This document shows, one piece after another, positions 37,201-45,269 of a DNA stretch of 64,000 nucleotides. Each line of letters begins with the position of its first letter. Position 1 is the stretch's first letter. The stretch is from Chitinophaga filiformis (GTDB taxonomy: Bacteria; Bacteroidota; Bacteroidia; Chitinophagales; Chitinophagaceae), in assembly GCF_023100805.1 (NCBI RefSeq), contig NZ_CP095855.1, positions 4,753,001-4,817,000 of the forward strand, written 5' to 3'. A program made the translations under genes and the position numbers. Under the pieces are notes generated by a model. It was not told where the DNA came from, did not search any database, and saw only the letters and a program-made list of their open reading frames with translations.

Positions 37201-37966
37201 CCTGTAAATGACTATACAGCTGTGTGAAGGCCATCAGCAATCCTATATGCGGATGATGCTCCATGGTATCGGGCCGCCTTCTCAGGTATGCCTGGGCGGC
37301 AGTCGTGACCTGGTAATATTTTGAACGGAGATTATTATAGATCTCGTTGAGCGACTGGTAGCCGAGATAGACCGGCCCCGCTTCATTCTGCCTGCTGATG
37401 AGCCTTGGAAAGAGTACCTGCAGCTCTTTGGTAATAGCGGCCGAACGGAAATAACGCACTTTCCTGAAAAGCCCTGCTGTCTCTCTTTCAAACTGCAGGG
37501 TATGAAGAATGTCTTCTTCCAGGCTGTCCTGCAGCTGATCGGTATAGATCCAGGTAAGGCCCTGCAGGTCGGCCTTCTTCAGCTGTTGCAAATGACTGGC
37601 CAGTTGTATGGCAATACCGTAAATGAGGTTAAAAAGGTCTGTTAATGGTTGTTGTAACTGTGCATCATTATCTGCCGCGTCGAGTACCTGTGCGATCTCC
37701 TGTTGCCTTTGCTGCCAGGAGGTGAAGTCAAGGCGTGAAATGGCAATGATCATGACGAGGACATCCGCCTGGATAAATTCTTTCCAGTCGCCCTCAATCT
37801 CATGCTGAAAGTTAAAATAGTTGAACTGCGAAGACAGGTTCGATAAAAACAGTAACAGGTCTTCCTTGCTGCGTTCATCAATCTTCACATAGGATGGCAA
37901 CAGCGCTTCCAGTTTTCGCTCCGTCTGACTGACGCCATCCCTCATATAATCGAATAATTTATTCAT
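34202..37966 (-). CDS. eCIS baseplate J-like wedge protein (Afp11/Pvc11-like)
   Basis: 1254 residues, the largest protein of the locus. The C-terminal third has baseplate-J/gp47 features ('YYLRVSERLRHKKRPTSSIDLIQLVLDAFPEVLIVKCV' and 'VAALLPPYVKVTMHHPEYERLKI'). The N-terminal half is an extension with helical ('LEALLPSYVKIDERSKEDLLLFLSNL') and beta-rich parts, longer than phage gpJ. With the 920-residue protein it builds the wedge that links spike, sheath and fibres. It lies 13 bases after the gp25-like gene and 7 bases before the candidate fibre. Confidence 0.88.
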   Translation of the reverse strand: MNKLFDYMRDGVSQTERKLEALLPSYVKIDERSKEDLLLFLSNLSSQFNYFNFQHEIEGDWKEFIQADVLVMIIAISRLDFTSWQQRQQEIAQVLDAADNDAQLQQPLTDLFNLIYGIAIQLASHLQQLKKADLQGLTWIYTDQLQDSLEEDILHTLQFERETAGLFRKVRYFRSAAITKELQVLFPRLISRQNEAGPVYLGYQSLNEIYNNLRSKYYQVTTAAQAYLRRRPDTMEHHPHIGLLMAFTQLYSHLQDKINGLTGQHLSYYYRNVLGIQQRPAVPDKVHIFVDTMPQSAPPAVRQGTPMLVEPGKGARPVTYRLEHDLNASQTRLRALLSVYVNSYKQISANNPQQSDIIEQQVYTAVHKVTAPADHLPGALPVAPWALMGEAQQDLPLDQRTMKETDMGLIIASPLFYLTEGRRTIDISLYCETASFEKLLAYVNNFASVTGKNEALVMNELLASALIISYTTAEGWYRVAKHSIRCAPPECGPNCIVISITYDANAPAAALYNPVVHQGEYQTTLPLIKLLLNNNSFHHPYSYLPLLRLERVAIRANVKGYRSVRLFNNAGPLSPANPFQLFGAQPAVGSFLDIKDSNIFNTYTKAFRLKIEWLELPHMDNGFNAYYDAYDAGMLNDSFKAGISTYEDGQFQPERNKQQLMNLFETYRDDEGRLLLSDTVTLKDIDLKKIRFHNKPLLDKEPFVTDGFYTDGAIRLELTAPQEAFGHKLYLRLFPEVATHNAGRWNKKRPIPNIPYTPLVKSIMVDYILEQAEIMKPEKANDMEQALQLFHLYPYGHRQAYPSPFKEDFALLPSFDDKASLYLGFDQMSPQEDISLLFQMDEKFYKYTTVTKSPKLHWSYLYNDRWVPFNSDQIQTDTTQLFICSGIISMRTPSMDCYGNTRLDKQLQWIRLSATEEMQITPMVKGIFVNAALAVRDQADTAAGTALAPLSIKSFQQEWRGIQRVWQLFPSFGGRPAETSEEYYLRVSERLRHKKRPTSSIDLIQLVLDAFPEVLIVKCVKGITSSDVQLVIVPKPPEGGMYDSEEPLMDIATMYRIHQFVAALLPPYVKVTMHHPEYERLKIICDVGFVKGTSSIDRNYYLIKLQEDIRHYMTPWLYDSQTDVKMGGILYMADILNFIKKLPYIAYVTGFSIVHFFAERDAEGNPIHCMLDTAVSNTDYVRASRSEAILIPALHHSIRVLDDWEYRDPEPIGISDVITGEEMIIGQHERTTYREEDDSHYAEGEIISLTIQPK

Positions 37967-37978
37967 AGCACGTACACG

Positions 37979-38407
37979 CTAAGGCAAAAGGTTGGGAGAC
38001 ACGATATTGGTGCCTTCCAGGAAATAGAAGGGGTAGACCATGTTATGCCTGGTGTTGGTAGTAATAATAGTATAGTGTATTTGTAAATGAAGGATACCAT
38101 GTGCATCATCACGCAACAGGAGGTCGAGGCTTTCGAAATTCACCCTCGGCTCGAAGTCCAGCAGCGCATGTTCAATAAGATCGCTGATCTCTGTGATCAT
38201 TTCACTGTCCACTTTTTCAAATACCATCCTGTGGAGATTGCAGCCGAAAGTGGGTTGCATCATTCTTTCCCCGGGTACTGTACCCAGTATGATGCGGATG
38301 CTCTCCTCTATATCCCCGACAGCGTGGCTCATCACCGCACTGCCGCCTGCTTTGTCAAATGCCGGAGGGAATGACCATCCGGTACCCAGAAAAGAATTGC
38401 TTGCCAT
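37979..38407 (-). CDS. eCIS baseplate gp25/lysozyme-like protein (Afp9/Pvc9-like)
   Basis: 142 residues, GPW/gp25 family: 'GWSFPPAFDKAGGSAVMSHAVGDIEESIRIILGTVPGERMMQPTFGCNLHRMVFE' carries the typical (I/L)LxTxxGER motif. The protein nucleates sheath polymerisation at the baseplate. In Afp the gp25-like gene precedes the PAAR gene; here the order is reversed (PAAR first), a feature of this locus. Confidence 0.93.
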   Translation of the reverse strand: MASNSFLGTGWSFPPAFDKAGGSAVMSHAVGDIEESIRIILGTVPGERMMQPTFGCNLHRMVFEKVDSEMITEISDLIEHALLDFEPRVNFESLDLLLRDDAHGILHLQIHYTIITTNTRHNMVYPFYFLEGTNIVSPNLLP

Positions 38408-38418
38408 TTATATTGTTT

Positions 38419-38721
38419 TTAACCGCCTATTAATACCGTCGGGCAGCCCAGCACAATACTGCCTCCATGGGCAGTGCTGTCGCCCATACGGGCTGCGGGC
38501 TTTCCGCCTATCATTACGGTAGCAGAGCCTTTTATGATCGAATCCGGCGGCCCTACGCATACACACATATCGCCCATCACTGCTGCCGGCATCTTGCCGA
38601 TCAGCACTGTTGGTACACCGGGTCCCGTAACAGGGCCGCCTACATGTGGTATAGGTGGTATTCCCGGCGTCTGCATCGGACAGGTATGCATATCAGTTAG
38701 TCTTGCTGCGGGTGTTCCCAT
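38419..38721 (-). CDS. PAAR-repeat spike-tip protein (Afp10/Pvc10-like)
   Basis: 100 residues with PAAR-type strands: 'PAARLTDMHTCP', 'GPGVPTVLIGKMPAAVMGDMCVCVGPPDSIIKGS', 'GGKPAARMGDSTAHGG' and 'GCPTVLIGG'. His and Cys residues (H12, C14, C53, C55, H85) are candidates for the zinc site of the cone. It sharpens the spike. No effector domain is fused. Confidence 0.93.
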   Translation of the reverse strand: MGTPAARLTDMHTCPMQTPGIPPIPHVGGPVTGPGVPTVLIGKMPAAVMGDMCVCVGPPDSIIKGSATVMIGGKPAARMGDSTAHGGSIVLGCPTVLIGG

Positions 38722-38733
38722 TTCATTTGTGTT

Positions 38734-40548
38734 TTAGTTGATCATGACCATAGCGCCCTTGATCACTGTCTGGCCGGAAGCTGATACTTCCGCCGTGGCA
38801 GTTCCCTTGGCCGTGAAGCCCATCTGGGCCGTCTGGTTGATGTTCATGCCTTTCAGTTCCATATCCTGCGTAGCCTGCATCGATACTTTACCGGTAGCCT
38901 GCAGGTTGATATTGCCGGTGGCCTTCAGTGTGAGATCTTTCGGCGTATCCAGTGTGATGCCGCTGCTATCCAGCTTTACGCTGTTGTTGTTCTGATCTTT
39001 TATCTCGATGGATTTCCCATCGTCACTCAACGTAATTGTATTGTTGCCGGGCGTCGTGATCTTGATGATCTTCTTATCGTCATCAAAGTTCAGCTGCAGC
39101 TTGCTGCGGGTATACAATGCTTTCACATTGTTCTTCTCGTCGGCCTGCGTGAGCGGCGGCACATTACTCTTGCTGAATAAAGACCCCAGTACAACAGGGT
39201 AACGCGGATCGCTTTCCAGGAATCCTACGACTACTTCATCGCCAACCTCCGGACAAAAGACAGATCCGGCGGATGATGTTGCATAATAACTGGCCAGCCT
39301 TGCCCAGATCCCTTTCTGGTCTGCAGCATTGGATGCCGGTTTCACCTGGATGCGGTACTGCGATGCAGGATCTTCAGAGATCTTCACCACCTTCGCCAGC
39401 TGCAAGCCATGTATGGCAGGCATCAGGCCATTGGCAGGTGTATAGGAGAACTGCTCCTTTTCAAAAATAGGCTTGTCCGGCGCACCGAAACGAACGGTGG
39501 TGGTCCACAGGCCATCCTCCATGACATGCCGTACGGCTACCATAAAAGCGGTACCATTGAAACGTTGTCCAACGCCTGACAGTTCCAGCATTTTCCCCGG
39601 CTTGGCAAGTGCGCTGCCAATGAAGGAAACGGTCCCTTTCATGGCATTCATGCGCAGGCGCAGCAAGGTGCTGTCTGCCCATGACTTCAGGTCGGCCTGT
39701 GCCATCGGCGCGGTGGAGATCAGCTTCAGGTCTGTCTGCGACAGCTTACCGGAAAATGACTGGGCCGTAAGATTACCATGTGTGTTGAGCGTCGGCTCTG
39801 TTGCACTGGATGTGATCAACGCCAGCGTTTGCGGGTCCCAGGCAGCTGCTTCCAGGGAAGGCGGCTGCTTCTCCGCATTCAGCTCTGCATCGAAAGAGAT
39901 CATCCCGTCACCATAACCCACCGCCAGTACGGCATCACCAGTAAACGCAGGCTTGGCGATGGTGATCATATCGTCGTCCAGTATAGTGATGAAACCATTA
40001 TAAGCCGCCCTGGCCAGGATAAAATCCCAGTCAGTGGCCGACTTCTGGAACAACACTTCGTTCTGGGCGCTGGTACTGGTTACCGTTGCAGAAAGGCCAT
40101 AGGTACCCACGATCTTCTGTATCACATCGCTGTCGGTAGACGTGGAGAACTCCGCTTCCTTCTGGTTCAGCGTCATCTTCACGGCTTCATGTTTGCAGGT
40201 CACCACCACCTGGAATAATTTCGCACTACTGATGCGCAATGCCTGTTTAATGATGACACCCTTGAATACAGATTGCTCCGTCTCTTCTCCATAACCGGCA
40301 GTGATCGAGATCGTGTTACCGGGAACCAGGTCCGTGCTTTCGCTGGAGGGGAACTCCCCTCCGTCTCCGCCTTCCCCGATATCGCCGGTACCTTCTACAA
40401 ATACGATCTCCGCATAAGAGATCTTATTGATCTCATGCGAAATATTAATGGACACTATCCCGTATTTCTCCTGCACGGCATTGCCTTCCACCGTTACGGT
40501 GAACCGGAGGGTAGGATCTGATATATTGGTAGGGCTCTGAGCTGGCAT
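38734..40548 (-). CDS. eCIS spike protein (VgrG/gp27-gp5-like, Afp8/Pvc8)
   Basis: 604 residues. The N-terminal part is gp27-like (phage late control D type). It is followed by an OB/gp5-like domain ('GIWARLASYYATSSAGSVFCPEVGDEVVVGFLESDPRYPVVLGSLF') and a C-terminal beta-helix made of 8-residue repeats ('LTLKATGNINLQATGKVSMQATQDMELKG'). It forms the trimeric needle under the PAAR tip. Its start overlaps the LysM gene stop (TAATG). No C-terminal effector extension. Confidence 0.92.
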   Translation of the reverse strand: MPAQSPTNISDPTLRFTVTVEGNAVQEKYGIVSINISHEINKISYAEIVFVEGTGDIGEGGDGGEFPSSESTDLVPGNTISITAGYGEETEQSVFKGVIIKQALRISSAKLFQVVVTCKHEAVKMTLNQKEAEFSTSTDSDVIQKIVGTYGLSATVTSTSAQNEVLFQKSATDWDFILARAAYNGFITILDDDMITIAKPAFTGDAVLAVGYGDGMISFDAELNAEKQPPSLEAAAWDPQTLALITSSATEPTLNTHGNLTAQSFSGKLSQTDLKLISTAPMAQADLKSWADSTLLRLRMNAMKGTVSFIGSALAKPGKMLELSGVGQRFNGTAFMVAVRHVMEDGLWTTTVRFGAPDKPIFEKEQFSYTPANGLMPAIHGLQLAKVVKISEDPASQYRIQVKPASNAADQKGIWARLASYYATSSAGSVFCPEVGDEVVVGFLESDPRYPVVLGSLFSKSNVPPLTQADEKNNVKALYTRSKLQLNFDDDKKIIKITTPGNNTITLSDDGKSIEIKDQNNNSVKLDSSGITLDTPKDLTLKATGNINLQATGKVSMQATQDMELKGMNINQTAQMGFTAKGTATAEVSASGQTVIKGAMVMIN

Positions 40549-41216
40549 TATGCTTTCTTTAATGGTGGAAAATAAAGTTCATCTCCCGGCCTGATAGCAT
40601 GTACACTACTCAGACCGTTGATCCTCGCCACTTCCATATAGTAGGACGGATCGCCATAGATACGGTAAGCCATCATGGGCAATGTATCTCCGGCCTTCAC
40701 AGTACGGATATGCGTCATATCCGGCGAGTTCTTCTTCTCCTTTTGTTTCTTCGTTTTAAAGTCAAGCGATTTTGCAACGACCAGTTTCACTTCTGCCCTT
40801 AAAGCACTACCGTCCGGATTGAACAGTTTGTAGTTGGTCGTAATGCTGGTACACACGCCCCTGTACACAAAATTGCCCCAGGAGATCTTCAGGAAATTGG
40901 GCCTGTGCTTGTCTCCCTGGTAGGAAAACATCACATCGCGCAACTTATCTATATAACCGTCTACAGTCTGGCCTTCGGGTATCGGGATGATACCGGTGCC
41001 ATCTACGAGCAGGTCAAGGTTCAGGTCTGAGTCGCCCATCCCCGTAAATACCATTGTAGGTTCGGATGCATTCGTTTCATCCGGCGATCCGTATTCTGCT
41101 TTATAGGTCAGGGAATAGGTGCTCGGGTTGATCATGGCGCTGATCTTGCTCAGCAAATTGTCAACGCAGGCGGCATCCCCATAAGCTGCTATCTGTAATT
41201 TCTTGATCTCTCCCAT
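40548..41216 (-). CDS. eCIS LysM-containing inner baseplate protein (Afp7/Pvc7-like)
   Basis: 222 residues. The N-terminal part is the conserved gp53-like region ('INPSTYSLTYKAEYGSPDETN', 'EGQTVDGYIDKLRDVMFSYQGDKHRPNFLKISWG') and the C-terminus is a LysM domain ('HIRTVKAGDTLPMMAYRIYGDPSYYMEVARINGL'). In Afp/PVC particles this protein joins tube, spike and baseplate; the LysM is structural, not a peptidoglycan enzyme. Confidence 0.92.
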   Translation of the reverse strand: MGEIKKLQIAAYGDAACVDNLLSKISAMINPSTYSLTYKAEYGSPDETNASEPTMVFTGMGDSDLNLDLLVDGTGIIPIPEGQTVDGYIDKLRDVMFSYQGDKHRPNFLKISWGNFVYRGVCTSITTNYKLFNPDGSALRAEVKLVVAKSLDFKTKKQKEKKNSPDMTHIRTVKAGDTLPMMAYRIYGDPSYYMEVARINGLSSVHAIRPGDELYFPPLKKA

Positions 41217-41218
41217 AG

Positions 41219-41389
41219 CTATCTGTCAGCTTCAGTTTTCATCCTGCTCAGGACCTTGTCTATACATTCCCTGATAATATTTTCCTTCCACTGGCGCAGT
41301 GTTTTTTCGTCAGGCAGCGCCGTATTAGGTTTGCCCGTATCTGTAGAGACGGTCACTTTGATCACAAGTTCTCTTACTTCCAGTGGCAT
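41219..41389 (-). CDS. Small eCIS protein, DUF5908-like
   Basis: 56 residues from the ATG at 41389 (MPLEVRELVIKVTVS...) to TAG at 41219. The opening 'PLEVRELVIKVTV', the 'LRQWKENIIRECIDKVL' helix and the position match DUF5908, a small protein found in Bacteroidota contractile injection loci at the place of Afp6. It lies 6 bases after the tube gene and 2 bases before the LysM gene, all in one direction. Its role is not established to my knowledge; a small baseplate or tube-initiator factor is the natural guess. Confidence 0.82.
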   Translation of the reverse strand: MPLEVRELVIKVTVSTDTGKPNTALPDEKTLRQWKENIIRECIDKVLSRMKTEADR

Positions 41390-41395
41390 CGGTTA

Positions 41396-41836
41396 TCAGT
41401 TAAACTTTTCAAAATATTTGTAGGCCAGCTCCAGCGTCTCTATCGCAATTTCCCCTTCTTTCGCCTTGAGGCCTGAAACTTCCATCTTTACGGGATAGAC
41501 GCCATAGAACTTCCAGACGTAGAGGGGCTGATGGAGCTCATCCAGTAGCATAACCACAACGGTTGTAGGCTTAAATTTAAAGGTAGATAAGGTAGTCCTC
41601 ACCCAATCGGTAACGACAGAACCGACCAACAGGCCACGCTTCAGCACCAGGTTACTGTATTGAGGAGGGGAAGGCAGTTTGTAAACAAACTGATTCTCTC
41701 CCCCCTCCTTTACTGGTTCTGTGGCTATGTTAACGGAAATGCCGCTCACCTCCTGGAAATTCCCTTCTTCCTTACCCAGGTAATTGATAAAATTCACCTT
41801 GTAATGAAAGCCTGTCATTGGATATCCGGGATCCAT
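41396..41836 (-). CDS. eCIS tube-initiator-like protein (Afp5/Pvc5-like)
   Basis: 146 residues, T4 gp19-like fold: 'MTGFHYKVNFINYLGKEEGNFQEVSGISVNIATEPVKEGGENQFVYKLPSPPQYSNLVLKRGL' and 'VYPVKMEVSGLKAKEGEIAIETLELAYKYFEKFN'. It is the second tube-type gene; in Afp/PVC such a copy (Afp5/Pvc5) forms the ring between baseplate and tube. The call as initiator rests on its order next to DUF5908/LysM. Confidence 0.88.
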   Translation of the reverse strand: MDPGYPMTGFHYKVNFINYLGKEEGNFQEVSGISVNIATEPVKEGGENQFVYKLPSPPQYSNLVLKRGLLVGSVVTDWVRTTLSTFKFKPTTVVVMLLDELHQPLYVWKFYGVYPVKMEVSGLKAKEGEIAIETLELAYKYFEKFN

Positions 41837-41841
41837 ACGCC

Positions 41842-42297
41842 TTATTCGCTGATGGTTAAACCTTCGTGCGCTACTTCCATAGACTCAACAGCTATTTCGT
41901 TAGCGTCCGATTTCATATCCGTTACAGTGATCTTGCACGGGAAAGCGTTCTTCAGCGTCCAGCTCATAGCGATATCCTGCTTTTCGTCCAGCAGGCTCAC
42001 TACGATGTTGATACGCTTGTAAGTATTCATCGTGATACCTTTGTACTTATCCCACAGTGCCTTGTCTCCTTTGAAGATGCCCTTTTTCAGGGTGATATTG
42101 GAGAACTTCTGGATACCGGGCATTTTTACTGTTGAGTATACTGGGCTGCTGCCGCCGCGGTATTCAATGATCTGTGTTTCTGATGATAGTCCGGTTACTT
42201 CCTGGAATATCAGTTCTGCGCCGTCCCACATGACCTTGAAGGAAAATTTGACCAAAGGCCACGTGGTTTGGGCTTGGGTAGATCCGTCATCTGGCAT
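41842..42297 (-). CDS. eCIS inner tube protein (Afp1/Pvc1-like, Hcp fold)
   Basis: 151 residues: 'PLVKFSFKVMWDGAELIFQEVTGLSSETQIIEYRGGSSPVYSTVKMPGIQKFSNITLKKGIF' and 'NAFPCKITVTDMKSDANEIAVESMEVAHEGLTI' are the hallmarks of the gp19/Hcp-type tube subunit. It polymerises into the rigid tube that carries cargo. It directly follows the sheath gene (51-base gap) and should be among the most expressed genes of the locus. Confidence 0.92.
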   Translation of the reverse strand: MPDDGSTQAQTTWPLVKFSFKVMWDGAELIFQEVTGLSSETQIIEYRGGSSPVYSTVKMPGIQKFSNITLKKGIFKGDKALWDKYKGITMNTYKRINIVVSLLDEKQDIAMSWTLKNAFPCKITVTDMKSDANEIAVESMEVAHEGLTISE

Positions 42298-42348
42298 AGT
42301 TGTAAGCTTTTAATAAGTAAGATAATAGGGTGAATGAGTTGTTGTTTG

Positions 42349-43851
42349 TTAAGATTGCTGCATCATCTGCTGGAATGTGATCACGATGAATTCCGCAGGT
42401 CTTACGATCGCTACTCTCACGGTGATCAGCATTTTACCATCGAGGATATCCTGTGGCGTCATAGTGGAGCCGAGGCCCAGCTGCACATCGTAAGCCTGTT
42501 CAGGAGCAGCTCCTGCCAGTGCGCCCTGTTTCCAGAGGTTGTTCAGGAAATTGTCGATCATGGCCTTTACGGTTACCCAGGTGGTTGCATCGTTTGGCTC
42601 GAATACGTAGGTACGTGCCGCCAGCTTGATAGATTGCTCGATCATGATGAGGGTACGGCGTACGTTGATATAACGCCAGTCCTGGCTGTTACCGTCCAGT
42701 GTGCGGCCACCCCATACCAGTGTACCGATGCCAGGGAAAGGACGGATCACGTTGATGGATTTACCTGCCATTACATCCACGTTCAGTTGTTTCTGTTCAT
42801 CGTGCGAAATGTTCACAGAAGGCGCGTTCACCATGCTTACAGACACGTTGGCCGGCGCTTTCCAGACACCGCGGGTGCTGTCCACCATGGTATAGATACC
42901 CGCCATCGCACCGCTTGGTGGTAGTTCGTTCAGGTTGGACCTGATCTCTTCCAGGATGCTGTTATATACAGGACTGGATGCTTTGAGCGACTGGTGGTAA
43001 TTCTTTTTAGCGTTCGCGTCAGGATTTGCAATGGCTTTATAGGCCGTCACCACCTGTTGCGCCAGTGTCTCGGGCAACACGGTGGCCAGGTCAACAGCCG
43101 GATCGATGTTTTCAAAGTCGATCTCGCCGGCCTGTACGATGGCCGTTTTCAGCCAGGGATAATAGGCTGCGCCGTAGTTCAATGCGTTGATACCGATCTT
43201 GTCGCGGAAGGCGGCCACCACAGCATCGGTGGTATCGGTAGCGCCCTGTTTTGCCAGATCAAAGAGGCCAAAGCGGCTCTGTGTTTTCGCGCAATGCGCC
43301 AGCACCTTTGTGTACATGGTGTTGTAAGCGCCTTCACCGAGGGCGATGATGTCGGGAACAACTACCAGGGTCGGTTCAAACTCTTTCTCCAGCGCAAGCA
43401 GGATATCGGGTTTGGTATCAGAACCTGTAAAGTCATCCAGGGCGATGTCCAGGCCTTCTGCCTTACCGCCGTAGGTACCTACGGAAACGATGTAACAGTT
43501 GGCGCCACCGTTCGCGTAGAACAGGCGAATGCTGTTGTAAAGGTAGAAAGTGTTCTTAGGCATGATCTTCACTACCTTCGGAGCGCCGTTCACGATGAAT
43601 GTTTCTCCTTTGTAATCTGCTTCCGGATCAGCAATGCTGAACTTTGCACGGAAGCCTGCGCCGAAGAGTTCCACGAACTCTGCGAAAGAGGTAACACGGG
43701 TTGGTTTATTCAGTAGTGATTTACCAAACCGCTCGGCCTTTTCTGTGTAGCCGATAAAGACAGGGACTGCTGTTTCGACGGCAACGGCAGAACTGGGAAA
43801 GGCGTTCTTTTCTTCTATGTAAACGCCCGGTGTCATGAGTGTTGAAGCCAT
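42349..43851 (-). CDS. eCIS contractile sheath protein (Afp2-4/Pvc2-4-like)
   Basis: 500 residues, phage tail sheath family. The N-terminal 'LMTPGVYIEEKNAFPSSAVAVETAVPVFIGYTEKAERFG' is the typical opening. The C-terminal domain holds 'VWGGRTLDGNSQDWRYINVRRTLIMIEQSIKLAARTYVFEPND', followed by the DI handshake-strand region. Only one sheath gene is present, whereas Afp and PVC carry three, so the whole sheath is probably a homopolymer. Confidence 0.94.
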   Translation of the reverse strand: MASTLMTPGVYIEEKNAFPSSAVAVETAVPVFIGYTEKAERFGKSLLNKPTRVTSFAEFVELFGAGFRAKFSIADPEADYKGETFIVNGAPKVVKIMPKNTFYLYNSIRLFYANGGANCYIVSVGTYGGKAEGLDIALDDFTGSDTKPDILLALEKEFEPTLVVVPDIIALGEGAYNTMYTKVLAHCAKTQSRFGLFDLAKQGATDTTDAVVAAFRDKIGINALNYGAAYYPWLKTAIVQAGEIDFENIDPAVDLATVLPETLAQQVVTAYKAIANPDANAKKNYHQSLKASSPVYNSILEEIRSNLNELPPSGAMAGIYTMVDSTRGVWKAPANVSVSMVNAPSVNISHDEQKQLNVDVMAGKSINVIRPFPGIGTLVWGGRTLDGNSQDWRYINVRRTLIMIEQSIKLAARTYVFEPNDATTWVTVKAMIDNFLNNLWKQGALAGAAPEQAYDVQLGLGSTMTPQDILDGKMLITVRVAIVRPAEFIVITFQQMMQQS

Positions 43852-43869
43852 AGCTGTACGGGTTTGAGA

Positions 43870-44682
43870 TTAGTATAAAAAGATTTCGGAATATGCTTGT
43901 GCGCGGTCATAGCCTGCTATGCCCGCCGCTGAAATAGTCTGGATGTCAGGCGATGGAAGCGCCGGGATCACGGTCCGCTGCAGACCGCCAATGCCACCGG
44001 CATCCACCAGTTGGAATGTATGTAAAGGTCTTTGCGCCAGTGCGATCGTTTCTTCCGAAACAAACACACTGGCGCGTGCGCCGTCGGGCAGCGTTACCGC
44101 CCGCGGTCCTGCAAAACGAACTTTATTGCTGGTGTCAAGAATAGCTGGTTCCGACAGTGCAGCAAGATTGTCGCTCATCAGGAAATAACACCAGCGTGTA
44201 GCCCTTGCCGCGAAGCTGATCTCATAGCTGTTTAACAGATCAGGTTTCAATTGCAATATGACCCGTCCGAATGGCCTGACGGATATAACGGCGACCTGAT
44301 GTTCAAAAGCAACCACTTCACTGCCCGCCACAAACGCTTCTTTATGTAAGCTGCCCGGCGCATACCCGTCCGCGTTAGTGAACAGGAGTATACTACCGGG
44401 AATGTCTGTTTGTGGCAAACTCGTGTAGTTATAAAAGAACGGATCTGACAATTGTAGGTCAAATTCCAATGTGAGCTGCTCCCGCAGTAATTGTGCCCGC
44501 TGATCTGTATTGCTGTTGTTAAAAAGCAATACAAATCCATCCGGCAGCCTGCGGAAGATCAGATCATAACGTCGCATGTCTGTTGCTGTTTGCTGTGGCA
44601 ACAGCACGCGGATATTTCTTAGACAATTGTCAGCAAAGAAACCGTGGCGGAAATAAATCTCCGTCAGCAAATCAAATCCCAT
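43870..44682 (-). CDS. eCIS-locus protein of unknown role (270 aa)
   Basis: 270 residues with no signal peptide or membrane segment. It begins 'MGFDLLTEIYFRHGFFADNCLRNI', then a beta-rich region ('RYDLIFRRLPDGFVLLFNN', 'GRVILQLKPDLLNSYEISFAARATRWCYFLMSD') and a C-terminal part 'YDRAQAYSEIFLY'. It sits between the terminator-like (Pvc16) gene and the sheath, 14 and 18 bases away, so it should be a structural or assembly part. AlgoCIS from Algoriphagus has a cap adaptor and a tube plug lacking in Afp/PVC; this gene could encode such a part, which is inference from context only. No Afp homologue is recognised. Confidence 0.7.
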   Translation of the reverse strand: MGFDLLTEIYFRHGFFADNCLRNIRVLLPQQTATDMRRYDLIFRRLPDGFVLLFNNSNTDQRAQLLREQLTLEFDLQLSDPFFYNYTSLPQTDIPGSILLFTNADGYAPGSLHKEAFVAGSEVVAFEHQVAVISVRPFGRVILQLKPDLLNSYEISFAARATRWCYFLMSDNLAALSEPAILDTSNKVRFAGPRAVTLPDGARASVFVSEETIALAQRPLHTFQLVDAGGIGGLQRTVIPALPSPDIQTISAAGIAGYDRAQAYSEIFLY

Positions 44683-44696
44683 TACGGTAATTCCGT

Positions 44697-45269
44697 TTAC
44701 AGAAGTTTATCGTTTGTAGTAATGCCTGACACGGAAGGTCTGTATTCCCTGATGATGCTGTCGTCAAATGTTAACATACGCATTTTGTACACAACGGAAG
44801 GCATATACTTGGCGCCAAGTGTAGCCCATACGTTGTTCAAGCGCTCTGTGCCCATACTTTCCATCTCAAATACCAGCTTGTCGATCCGACGGTCAAGCGA
44901 TGGTGTATCAGCCGGCGTAAATACATTGTGCGACTGAAAGAAAGCCATGACGAAGGAAATAAAACGCAATGCTTCCGCATAGTTATTTCCATTGAAGTAT
45001 GCCGAAAATAATATGTAGAGATTAATACAAACCGGCGGCATAGACCTGGTCTGCATTACCCCCGAATTATAACCGGGCACACCTTTTCCCAACGCTTCTT
45101 TCTCAATGTTGATCAGCGTTACAAGTACTTTATTCTCTCCCTGTATAGCAATACTTCCATCCTGATTTACAATACCGGACAGCACTACTTTTTCCTCGTT
45201 GACATGCAGCTGCCTGCCGAAGTGTTGATTGATCACTTCAGTGACGCACGACAGGGTTTCGTAAATCAT
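44697..45269 (-). CDS. eCIS tube/sheath terminator (DUF4255, Afp16/Pvc16-like), first gene of the operon
   Basis: 190 residues. 'MIYETLSCVTEVINQHFGRQL' and 'NKVLVTLINIEKEALGKG...PPVCINLYILFSAYFNGNNYAEALRFISFVMAFFQSHNVF' are diagnostic of DUF4255. In Afp the homologue caps the growing tube/sheath and is the last gene (afp16); here it is first, as in many Bacteroidota and actinobacterial eCIS loci. The operon promoter must lie in 45270-45601. Confidence 0.92.
   Translation of the reverse strand: MIYETLSCVTEVINQHFGRQLHVNEEKVVLSGIVNQDGSIAIQGENKVLVTLINIEKEALGKGVPGYNSGVMQTRSMPPVCINLYILFSAYFNGNNYAEALRFISFVMAFFQSHNVFTPADTPSLDRRIDKLVFEMESMGTERLNNVWATLGAKYMPSVVYKMRMLTFDDSIIREYRPSVSGITTNDKLL

Noticed and set aside
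26769..45269. Prophage or type VI secretion system
   Set aside because: No integrase, terminase, capsid, portal or lysis genes, and no TssJLM membrane complex; DUF4255, DUF5908, CIS_TMP and AAA+ genes identify an eCIS.
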